Assembly (NCBI GenBank): GCA_030614245.1
Contig: JAUWKK010000042.1
Span: forward strand, 1 to 12,533
DNA: 12,533 nucleotides
Reading direction: 5' to 3'
Source: Planctomycetota bacterium
Lineage (GTDB): Bacteria; Planctomycetota; PUPC01; JABMSA01; JAUWKK01
The translations under genes and the position numbers were made by a program. Positions 1 through 6,115 of this stretch are shown here, in pieces. Under the pieces are notes generated by a model. It was not told the origin of the DNA. It was given only the letters and a program-made list of their open reading frames with translations, and ran no database searches. Each line of letters begins with the position of its first letter. Position 1 is the first letter of the stretch.

Positions 1-898
1 GGATCATCGCCTCGACGGTGGCCGTCCCAGCCGCGATCAGCACGAGGTCCGAGGCCGCCATAGCCGCGTGGGAGTTCCCCTCTATGATTCGGACATGTGG
101 TGCAGCCTTTCCGGGCCGCAGATCAATCGGCAGGCTGGAAAGCCCGCCAGAATCGCGGACAGGCCTGCCCCACGTTTCGCGGACAATATCTCGGATCAGC
201 GTCTCGAATCCCGGAGCAGCGCCGAGCACGATCTTCAGTCCGGGGCGGTCCGCTCGCAGCCGCGCGGCGGCATCGAGCATTATCGGGAGCAGCGTCTCGA
301 TCTCCTTGCGCCTGCTGCCCGGCAACAGGCCCAGGATGCTCGCGCCGGGATCCAATTCGAGCATCTCCCGCGCCTCGTTCTTGTCCGGCACATTCGAGAG
401 CTGATCTATGAGCGGATGGCCGACGAACTCGGCCTTTACGCCGTGCTTCGAGTAGAACTCCACCTCGAACGGGAATATCACGAGCATGTGATCGACATTC
501 CGCTTTATCTGCCGCACGCGCCCCGTTCGCCACGCCCATATCTGCGGGCTGATGTAATAGATCACCCGCACGCCGAGTTTGTGCGCACGCCGAGCGACGC
601 GGAGATTGAAATCCGGGAAGTCGATCAGCACGATCGCGTCGGGCCGCTCGTCGCGCAGTTTGCGGCAAATCATCCGGTATGCTCCGAGCAACTGTTTCGC
701 GCCGATGAGCGCTTCCGTCAGTCCCACGGCTGCGTGCTCGGTGATGTCGATGAACAGTTCGGCGCCCGCTGCTGCCAGTTTCGGCCCGCCGACGCCCCGG
801 AAACGGATTTCGGGGTCGATCCGCCGCACCTCCTCGACGAGCGCGGCACCGTGCATGTCGCCCGAGCTCTCGCCGGCTATGATGAATACCTCTTGCAT
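1..898 (-). CDS. lpxB: Lipid-A-disaccharide synthase LpxB, C-terminus cut off by window edge
   Basis: This enzyme joins UDP-2,3-diacylglucosamine to lipid X to make the lipid A disaccharide, at the inner face of the cytoplasmic membrane. The frame has no stop down to the left edge, so 299 residues of a usual ~380 are visible. Family motifs appear in order: AGESSGD (8-14), GVGGP (35-39), DFPDFN (93-98), YYISPQIWAWR (114-124), GHPL (160-163), LLPGSR (191-196) and AAGTATVE (289-296, where many homologues have S for the second A). The start ATG at 898 has AGGAG two bases upstream, a short spacing. It lies 20 bp behind the oxidoreductase gene and is probably co-transcribed with it. Oddity: residues about 244-265 form an extra segment compared with Escherichia coli LpxB as I recall it, and its DNA is palindrome-like (see 129-169). 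The family assignment is secure. Confidence 0.95.
   Translation of the reverse strand, partial: MQEVFIIAGESSGDMHGAALVEEVRRIDPEIRFRGVGGPKLAAAGAELFIDITEHAAVGLTEALIGAKQLLGAYRMICRKLRDERPDAIVLIDFPDFNLRVARRAHKLGVRVIYYISPQIWAWRTGRVRQIKRNVDHMLVIFPFEVEFYSKHGVKAEFVGHPLIDQLSNVPDKNEAREMLELDPGASILGLLPGSRRKEIETLLPIMLDAAARLRADRPGLKIVLGAAPGFETLIRDIVRETWGRPVRDSGGLSSLPIDLRPGKAAPHVRIIEGNSHAAMAASDLVLIAAGTATVEAMI
129..169. repeat. REP-like palindromic element inside lpxB
   Basis: A 41 bp stretch is bounded by perfect 7 bp inverted ends, GGCAGGC (129-135) and GCCTGCC (163-169). A smaller inner hairpin, GGCT/AGCC, lies around GGAA. It is in frame with lpxB and encodes residues 244-257. Just beyond it, around 100-126, the DNA again reads as a degraded relative (CCTTTCCGGGCCG). 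I see no other copy in this window, so calling it a dispersed repeat is inference. Confidence 0.4.
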
Positions 899-918
899 CG
901 CTCCTGAGACGTCCTCGA

Positions 919-1926
919 TCAGCCTTGCGCCGTCCGGTTGCGGATCTGGCTGGTGATTTCCGTCGCCACGGCGACGGCACGGCATCCGTCCTCGCCGGAG
1001 ACAACCGGACGCCTGGCGTTCCGGATGCAATCGACGAACGACGCGAGCTCGGCTTTCAGCGGCTCCTCGTCGCCCATCTGAATGTGCTTCACGTCGAGCA
1101 GCTCCCCGAAGATAGCCGCCTGTGCCTTTTCTATCTGATCGGGCGGGAAATCCCTCAACTTGAGCCGTTTCGCGGCGAAGTCGGGGCTCGGCCGATAAAT
1201 GGCCGCCCGCCGCTTCGCGTAGTCGAGCGAGACGTATGCGTCGTGCTGGAACACGCGGATCGTCCGCTCCTGCTTGGCCGAGACGCGGCTGGCCGTCAGG
1301 TTGGCCACGCAGCCGCCATCGAACTCGATACGCGCGTTCGCAATGTCCTCGGTCTCAGAAAGCACCGCCACACCGAGCGCGACGACGCGCGTCACCTCGC
1401 CGCGCGCAACGTGCAGCACGATGTCGAGATCGTGTATCATCAAATCCAGCACGACACCCACGTCCGTCGACCTGAACGGATAGGGACTGACGCGATGACA
1501 TTCGATGTAGACCGGATTCTCGATAATCTTTTCGACCGTCGCCATCGCAGGGTTGAACCGCTCGACGTGGCCGACTTGCAGTATCGCCCCGCTGCGCCTG
1601 GCGATGTCGACGAGCTCGCGCGCTTGCTCGACCGTTGACGTCATCGGCTTTTCGAGCAAGACGTGCAGCCCCTTCTCCAGCAGCGGTGCTGCGACGTCGA
1701 AATGAGCCGTCGTCGGCACAGCGACGTTAGCCGCATCGATCTCGACGTCGAGTTCCGAGATGTCCTGGTAGTATTTCGCGCCATATTTCCCGGCCGCATC
1801 GGTGCCGCGCCCGGTATGCGGATCGACCACGGCGACGAGATCGACGTCGGGCAGCTCGTGATATATCCGCGCGTGATGCCGCCCGAGATGGCCCACGCCG
1901 ACGACCGCAACTCGTAATGCTGACAT
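919..1926 (-). CDS. Gfo/Idh/MocA family NAD(P)-dependent oxidoreductase linked to lpxB
   Basis: This is a cytosolic sugar-type dehydrogenase of 335 residues, a normal length. The Rossmann dinucleotide-binding motif is G-V-G-H-L-G at 10-15. The family motif E-K-P is at 92-94, and the second conserved block around H166-D167 lies in L-M-I-H-D-L-D. QVGHVERFNP (118-127) and IANARIEF resemble the subgroup often found beside lpxA/lpxB. The ATG at 1926 was chosen because AGGAGA sits seven bases upstream; a GTG immediately before it (1929) is the alternative. The gene ends 20 bp before lpxB and so probably shares its transcript. Known members in this position (GnnA) oxidise the 3-hydroxyl of UDP-GlcNAc so that a GnnB aminotransferase can install an amino group, giving amide-linked lipid A. 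No aminotransferase is visible here, so that substrate is inferred; the family itself is certain. Confidence 0.9.
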   Translation of the reverse strand: MSALRVAVVGVGHLGRHHARIYHELPDVDLVAVVDPHTGRGTDAAGKYGAKYYQDISELDVEIDAANVAVPTTAHFDVAAPLLEKGLHVLLEKPMTSTVEQARELVDIARRSGAILQVGHVERFNPAMATVEKIIENPVYIECHRVSPYPFRSTDVGVVLDLMIHDLDIVLHVARGEVTRVVALGVAVLSETEDIANARIEFDGGCVANLTASRVSAKQERTIRVFQHDAYVSLDYAKRRAAIYRPSPDFAAKRLKLRDFPPDQIEKAQAAIFGELLDVKHIQMGDEEPLKAELASFVDCIRNARRPVVSGEDGCRAVAVATEITSQIRNRTAQG

Positions 1927-1971
1927 CACGTGTCTCCTGTCATTTTGTCACGGCATTATGGTGTCCCGGGG

Positions 1972-2013
1972 CAGGGGGCCTGCTGGAAGCCGAATGCTCG
2001 TCGCAGCCCCCTG
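1972..2013. other. Intergenic hairpin between the DUF1080 gene and the oxidoreductase
   Basis: CAGGGGGC (1972-1979) pairs perfectly with GCCCCCTG (2006-2013). The stem extends by TGC/GCA after a one-base bulge at 1980, closing a loop of about 19 bases. No T-run follows on the minus strand, so it is not a classical terminator. It may attenuate transcription or protect an mRNA end. It could also separate the secreted-protein gene from the lipid A genes. Confidence 0.4.
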
Positions 2014-2063
2014 AGGTCTGCCCGACGGTAAGATGCTGTCTCTGAAGCGAGGCCCTTCCTTCG

Positions 2064-2804
2064 TCACTCGGGTTTGAAGTGTTTGATGCTGATGTCCTTG
2101 AACTCGACCCACATCGGCGCCCCGGCGTGAATCTGAAGCGCCAGGATGCCCGACAGCGCACCCTTTTTCTCGTTGCGGCCCTTGATCTTGTCGATAGGGT
2201 TGACTTCCTTGTCGATCAGGTCGATCGTCTGGACGCCGTTGAGGAACTGCTGCACGTGGCCGCCTCGGCAGATGATGCGGTAGTGATTCCAGCCCTTCAT
2301 CTTGTAGTCCCTGGTCAGCTCCATCTTGTCGCCGAGCTTGCCCACGACCTCTTTCTTGCCGTTCTCGTGAATGACCACCTTGTCGCCGACGTTGACGCGC
2401 CAGCCGCGCCCGCCTTCGTGATAGAGGAACCCCACGTTCCCTTTCTTGTTCTCCACCTCGGCCTGGTAGCCCCTCACGCGCCAGTTGCCGCAGTCCTGGC
2501 TGCGATACTGGATGCCCGAGTTGCCGTTGTTGATGCGGAATGATATCCGCAATTCGAAGTCCTTCAGGATGCCGCCGCGCCAGATGCAGAATGTGTTGCC
2601 GCGGGTCGGTTTCTCTTTCGTCGTCTCTCCGTGGATGGCGCCGTCCTTTACCGACCAGAAGGCAGGGTTGCCGTCCCAGCCGGTGAGGTCCTTGCCGTTG
2701 AAAATGGTGATGAACCCGTTGTCCTCTTCCGCGGCCGTCGCAGCCGTGGCGAACAGGACGAGAATAACCATTACAACCGAGCCTGTGCATACTGTCTTTC
2801 TCAT
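2064..2804 (-). CDS. Secreted DUF1080 protein (3-keto-disaccharide hydrolase family)
   Basis: A 246-residue protein with an N-terminal signal peptide: basic MRK, a hydrophobic stretch at about 8-23, and probable cleavage near A-T-A-A at 22-25. The rest is one DUF1080/PF06439 domain, a concanavalin-like β-sandwich. Family marks are FNGKDLTGW (35-43), the tract F-W-S-V-K-D-G-A-I-H-G (49-59), NSGIQYRSQ (95-103), G-Y-Q-A-E (112-116) and W-N-H-Y-R-I. Characterised relatives cleave glycosides whose sugar has been oxidised to the 3-keto form, the oxidation being done by Gfo/Idh/MocA enzymes. The start at 2804 was chosen for AAGGAG five bases upstream and for the signal peptide it gives; an in-frame start nine codons further up (2831) has no such site. 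A promoter lies just upstream. The product should act in the periplasm or at the surface. The substrate cannot be read from the sequence. Confidence 0.88.
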   Translation of the reverse strand: MRKTVCTGSVVMVILVLFATAATAAEEDNGFITIFNGKDLTGWDGNPAFWSVKDGAIHGETTKEKPTRGNTFCIWRGGILKDFELRISFRINNGNSGIQYRSQDCGNWRVRGYQAEVENKKGNVGFLYHEGGRGWRVNVGDKVVIHENGKKEVVGKLGDKMELTRDYKMKGWNHYRIICRGGHVQQFLNGVQTIDLIDKEVNPIDKIKGRNEKKGALSGILALQIHAGAPMWVEFKDISIKHFKPE

Positions 2805-2858
2805 AACGTCTCCTTTCAAAGTAGAATACAAGACCGTTCTCTTCTTCCGTACAAGCTG

Positions 2859-2887
2859 AGCATAGCGCCAACGGCGGGTCGTGTCAA
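2859..2887 (-). promoter_or_regulatory. σ70-type promoter of the DUF1080 gene
   Basis: Read on the minus strand, TTGACA (2887-2882) is separated by 17 bp from TATGCT (2864-2859). This is a perfect -35 with a 4/6 match at -10. Transcription would start near 2852, leaving a leader of about 50 nt to the ATG at 2804. Confidence 0.7.
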
Positions 2888-2908
2888 GAGGCCAGCTTGA
2901 GGCGGGAG

Positions 2909-2992
2909 TGAAACCACAGATGACCGCAGATAAACACAGATAAGGTCGGCTGGATGCCGAGATGGGCCATTCTTTCGTTATCCGTGTTCATC
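2909..2992. repeat. ACAGAT-type short repeat array with local hairpin (left copy)
   Basis: From 2909 the sequence reads TGAAACCACAGATGA, followed by further ~10 bp units built on CGCAGATAAA and CACAGATAAG. The stretch 2929-2943 pairs with TTATCCGTGTTCATC (2978-2992) with two mismatches, so the element can fold on itself. A diverged inverted copy of 2909-2944 lies at 4886-4921, on the far side of the two-gene cassette. I know similar ACCACAGAT arrays as dispersed repeats in many environmental genomes; their function is unknown. Confidence 0.6.
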
Positions 2993-3067
2993 GGGTGCAT
3001 GCGCGCCGCTCGCCGACAACCTGCACCACCGACGCTCTCGGCACCGGCTCGACGCTCGCTTTTGTCC

Positions 3068-3097
3068 TTGACTCTCATCCGCACATCGGCGTATCAT
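3068..3097 (+). promoter_or_regulatory. σ70-type promoter of the two-gene cassette
   Basis: TTGACT (3068-3073) and TATCAT (3092-3097) are separated by 18 bp, each matching five of six consensus bases. The leader to the ATG at 3243 would be about 140 nt. That leader is very G-rich and contains a small hairpin GCCGC-tat-GCGGC (3188-3200) and a 27-codon open frame (3139-3222), which I do not call as a gene. Confidence 0.55.
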
Positions 3098-3242
3098 CCT
3101 GATTGTGGCCGGGGCAACGGAGCTCCCGTCACAAGGCGATGCCCATGAGGGGGCGAGGAGGCGAGCGGGTGGGGGTGCTTGGGGAGGGCCGCTATGCGGC
3201 GGCCTTCGCCGTGGGGGAGTGAGCAACACAGGAGACCGTACT

Positions 3243-4148
3243 ATGACCGAAGAAATTGTGCTTCCGGGAGAATCCAATATCTGCGGCATTATCATGCCCA
3301 TTTCAGAGACCGATGGCTGCTCGCGCAGCCATTGGGAAGAGGTCCGTAAGATTCTCGCGGAGGCTATCACCTCTGCGGACTTCTACCCGCAAATGGTGAG
3401 CGATGATGAGGCAGTCAATGTCATCCAGAGAACGATTGTGCAAAATGTTTACGACAACGACATGGTCATCTGCGACATTAGCGCCAAGAACCCGAATGTG
3501 ATGTTCGAGCTTGGAATGCGGCTCACCTTCGACAAACCCACTGTAATCGTGAAAGATGGTGATACCGAATCTCCCTTTGATGTTTCGATAATCAAGCACA
3601 TTGAGTACCCCCGGGATCTTCATTACTACTCGATACTGCAATTCAAGAAGGATCTTACGAAGACATTGCGAGCCACGCACCACGTGGCTAAGGCCGACAA
3701 GAACTATTCGCCTTTCATCAGCCACTTTGGTGAATACAAGGTGACCGGCCTTCACGAACGCAATGTGGGGATAGAAGAGTTCATCATCAAGAGCCTTAGT
3801 GATTTCAAGAATGATTTGAAGTCGGAAATCCGGCATCTCCGGCCCCCTGCGCCCCGCAGGACTAGTCAAGATACATCAACCGGCATGTCTATTACTGACG
3901 CCATTATCAACCGCGGAATCGGCACGACCATTGATACACTCATTAACGAGTTTCGTCTATCGAGAGGTATTGACAGATGGGCTCAGCTTCGTGACTCAGA
4001 TATCCGCGCTGCCTTGCTTGAGCACGTATACAGGAACCCGATAATCTGCCACAGTATGACACGTAAAAGGGTGGAGGCGATTATCAATGATACCGTTTGG
4101 AATTACTCTTTTGCGGAGGAGGCTGCGGAGAGGGCTGCGGAGGATTGA
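3243..4148 (+). CDS. Nucleoside 2-deoxyribosyltransferase-like domain protein, function unknown
   Basis: A 301-residue cytosolic protein. Residues about 12-130 look like the Rossmann-type nucleoside deoxyribosyltransferase-like fold: G-I-I-M-P-I (15-20), then N-D-M-V-I-C-D-I-S (72-80), N-P-N-V-M-F-E-L-G (83-91) and D-K-P-T-V-I-V (97-103). In the enzyme family the Glu of an E-L-G motif is the nucleophile, here E89; D78 is the other conserved acid. The C-terminal 170 residues, including a basic-proline linker near 195-205 and a helical end rich in E/A, match nothing I recognise. The ATG at 3243 has GGAG eight bases upstream; the frame is open further up, but that part is G-rich low-complexity sequence. 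It lies 47 bp before the next gene and shares its strand and probably its transcript. Related folds (TIR, SLOG) serve as nucleotide- or NAD-consuming effectors in phage defence, so such a role is possible but unproven. GC is lower than in lpxB. Confidence 0.7.
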   Translation: MTEEIVLPGESNICGIIMPISETDGCSRSHWEEVRKILAEAITSADFYPQMVSDDEAVNVIQRTIVQNVYDNDMVICDISAKNPNVMFELGMRLTFDKPTVIVKDGDTESPFDVSIIKHIEYPRDLHYYSILQFKKDLTKTLRATHHVAKADKNYSPFISHFGEYKVTGLHERNVGIEEFIIKSLSDFKNDLKSEIRHLRPPAPRRTSQDTSTGMSITDAIINRGIGTTIDTLINEFRLSRGIDRWAQLRDSDIRAALLEHVYRNPIICHSMTRKRVEAIINDTVWNYSFAEEAAERAAED

Positions 4149-4195
4149 GCTACCACAAACTCGACTTCGACGGGTGGCTAATGAGGAGTCTTGAC

Positions 4196-4807
4196 ATGAA
4201 GCGGAAACTGACCCTAATCATACTGGTGATCATGGCGTTCTGTGTCGGGCAACGAGTTCATGCTGCGGCGGACAATCCGTACAAACGCTGCACTTTGCGA
4301 GGTTTGAACGGTGTTCATGTGATGTTGGAGAATGTAAGAGCGGAGGTCGAGCGATTGGGACTTACGAAGCAACAGATGCAGACAGACGTCGAACTGCGAC
4401 TGCGCAAAGCGGGGATACGAGTCCTTTCCAAGAAAGAATACCAACGCGCGCCCGGAACACCGCAGCTTTACGTCAATGTCAATTTCAGCATACACGAAGC
4501 GTCAGGCTTCTGCGCCTTCAGCGTCAATGTAGAATTGGAACAACAGGTTATATTGATACGTTCGCCTGAGGTTAGAATCGAGGGCAAGATATTCCCCGTC
4601 GCGTCCACTTGGAACACTGGCTGCACTGGATTTGTTGGCATCAGCAACATACGCACAGTACGTGAAAATGTCCGCGATGAGGTTGACATATTCATCAATG
4701 CCTATCTCGCAGAGAATCCGAAAGGGAAGATTGACGAAAAGCGGAAATCGTCAAAGGAAATGCCGGATGAGAACCCTGAGATTGAGAGAAAGCGGAAGAC
4801 CCAATGA
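4196..4807 (+). CDS. Small exported protein of unknown function
   Basis: A 203-residue protein with a clear Sec signal peptide: MKRK, a hydrophobic core at about 5-18 and a V-H-A cleavage site near residue 22. The mature part holds a block reading L-T-K-Q-Q-M-Q-T-D-V-E-L-R-L-R-K-A-G-I-R-V-L, then L-Y-V-N-V-N-F, suggesting helices followed by β-strands, and a W-N-T-G-C-T-G-F-V-G segment. The last ~28 residues are highly charged (K, E, D, R) and probably disordered. I recognise the general pattern from uncharacterised environmental proteins but no function. The start was chosen at 4196 because GAGGAG lies seven bases upstream; an ATG at 4181 is the alternative. It follows the deoxyribosyltransferase-like gene by 47 bp, so the two may work together, although one product is cytosolic and the other exported. 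Confidence 0.75.
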   Translation: MKRKLTLIILVIMAFCVGQRVHAAADNPYKRCTLRGLNGVHVMLENVRAEVERLGLTKQQMQTDVELRLRKAGIRVLSKKEYQRAPGTPQLYVNVNFSIHEASGFCAFSVNVELEQQVILIRSPEVRIEGKIFPVASTWNTGCTGFVGISNIRTVRENVRDEVDIFINAYLAENPKGKIDEKRKSSKEMPDENPEIERKRKTQ

Positions 4808-4885
4808 GCTGCCAGAAACTCCACAGAGACCGCCGTGCCGATGTGAGAAAACGCCGGAGAATTGATTCTGGGGGATGCAGAGCCG

Positions 4886-4921
4886 CTCATCTGCGTTCAT
4901 CCGCGTTCATCTGTGGTTTCA
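4886..4921. repeat. ACAGAT-type short repeat array (right copy, inverted)
   Basis: Read on the minus strand this is TGAAACCACAGATGAACGCG and onward, an inverted and about 85% identical copy of 2909-2944. Together the two copies bracket the promoter and both genes of the 3243-4807 cassette. The 10 bp internal periodicity (GATGAACGC units) is clear. No target-site duplication or transposase is visible, so movement of the cassette by this repeat is only a suggestion. Confidence 0.6.
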
Positions 4922-5005
4922 TCCCGGTTGTATGCGATCCGGGGGATGGTTACTGATCACTCATTAAGGATGGTGAAACTCACAGTTAGAAATCAGGAGT
5001 AAAAC

Positions 5006-6034
5006 ATGAAGAAGGACAAGTACAGCGTTGCGCTGCTTGGCTGCGGGCCGCGAGGTCGTGACCATGCAAGAGCTTTTGCAGATAACCCCGCAAGGTTTGA
5101 GCTGGTGGGTATCTGTGACAAAGATGCTGAGAGACTGCAATCGGTTTCTTCAACGTATGAGGGCGCTGAGCCCTACACGGATGCGGAACGTATGCTGTCG
5201 GAGCTGAAGCCGGACGTTTTCTGTTTTGCCACTCTGCCGCGCATCCGGCTGGAGCTGGTGGAGTTGGGAGTAAGGCACGGCGTCAAGGCGATTGCCTACG
5301 AAAAGCCAATGGCGACGTCCCTGGGCGAAGCGCGGCGCATTCATGACCTGTGTGAAAAGGCAGGCATCAAGACAATCGTATCCCACCAGCACAAGTATGG
5401 AAATCACTGGCTGAGGGTCAAAGAGATCATCGACAGCGGCGATATCGGCGAGATACACACAATCCACGCAACGGCCAAAGGATGGCTTCTGCAGTATGGA
5501 ACCCATCTTGTGGACTATATGATGTTCCTGAACGGTGGGCACCGTGGCACGTGGGTGGTTGGACACGTGCATGGTAAAGAAAAGCTCGTCGATTCTCATC
5601 CGTCGCCGGATTATGCGCTGGGCCAGATTGAGTTCGAGAATGGCGTGCGAGGAATTCTCGAGTGCGGTTCCCTTGCTCCCGACCAGCCGGGCGGCAACTC
5701 GTTCTGGATGAACGTCGGCGCCACCGTCTATGGGTCTGAAGGATATGCACAGGTTATTGTGGGAAGCGGGTGGCAGGCATCTACAAGATCATCATCCGGC
5801 CTTATTGAAGGCTCCGGCGGATTCGACGTCGAACACGATCAGGCGCCCTACATAAGGGACCTGGCCGACTGGCTGGATGATCCTGCCAAAGTGCATCCGT
5901 GTAATGGTGATGTCACCTACCACGGCTTTGAGATGGTAATGGGCGTATGTCTGAGCAGTTTGGAGAGACGAAAGATAACGCTCCCCATTGAGTCGTGCGA
6001 GCCAATTATGGAAAGACTCAAGAGCGTATTGTGA
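5006..6034 (+). CDS. Gfo/Idh/MocA family oxidoreductase (cytosolic)
   Basis: A 342-residue NAD(P)-dependent dehydrogenase of normal family length without a signal peptide. The nucleotide-binding loop is G-C-G-P-R-G (12-17), the family motif E-K-P is at 99-101, and the conserved second-domain block G-T-H-L-V-D-Y (165-171) gives H167 and D170 as likely active-site residues. The short S-H-Q-H-K-Y tract (126-131) resembles members acting on sugars or inositols. The ATG at 5006 has AGGAG six bases upstream. The gene faces the Tat-exported paralogue across an 81 bp convergent gap that holds a long inverted repeat. I see no clear promoter in 4922-5005. The substrate is unknown; the neighbourhood (DUF1080, MFS, other oxidoreductases) points to sugar catabolism. 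Confidence 0.9.
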   Translation: MKKDKYSVALLGCGPRGRDHARAFADNPARFELVGICDKDAERLQSVSSTYEGAEPYTDAERMLSELKPDVFCFATLPRIRLELVELGVRHGVKAIAYEKPMATSLGEARRIHDLCEKAGIKTIVSHQHKYGNHWLRVKEIIDSGDIGEIHTIHATAKGWLLQYGTHLVDYMMFLNGGHRGTWVVGHVHGKEKLVDSHPSPDYALGQIEFENGVRGILECGSLAPDQPGGNSFWMNVGATVYGSEGYAQVIVGSGWQASTRSSSGLIEGSGGFDVEHDQAPYIRDLADWLDDPAKVHPCNGDVTYHGFEMVMGVCLSSLERRKITLPIESCEPIMERLKSVL

Positions 6035-6038
6035 AAGA

Positions 6039-6093
6039 CTTCAGGCTACAGGGTAAACAGAAGAGTCGCATACGCCAACCCTGAAGCCTGAAG
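6039..6093. terminator. Long inverted repeat between convergent genes, possible bidirectional terminator
   Basis: A 16 bp arm CTTCAGGCTACAGGGT (6039-6054) pairs with 6078-6093 with one mismatch, around a 23-base loop. It sits five bases after one gene's stop and 22 bases before the opposing gene's stop, where a shared terminator would be expected. There is no clean T-run on either side, and the CTGAAGCCTGAAG motif also looks like a dispersed repeat, so termination is inferred from position and stem alone. Confidence 0.5.
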
Positions 6094-6115
6094 CCCTCTT
6101 CTAGAGTTTAGACAG

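Noticed and set aside
68..907. Long open frame on the plus strand across lpxB
   Set aside because: It is the antisense of lpxB in GC-rich DNA. The lpxB frame has all family motifs, and the plus frame has none and no ribosome-binding site. The same applies to plus-strand frames over 925-1638, 2079-2543 and 6140-6868.
2909..2944. CRISPR array
   Set aside because: The units are about 10 bp with no spacers and no cas genes nearby.
3139..3222. 27-codon open frame in the cassette leader
   Set aside because: Only weak AAGG before the ATG, low-complexity G-rich DNA, and no recognisable features.
3105..3242. N-terminal extension of the deoxyribosyltransferase-like protein
   Set aside because: The frame is open, but it encodes a Gly/Arg-rich low-complexity stretch, while the ATG at 3243 has a proper ribosome-binding site.
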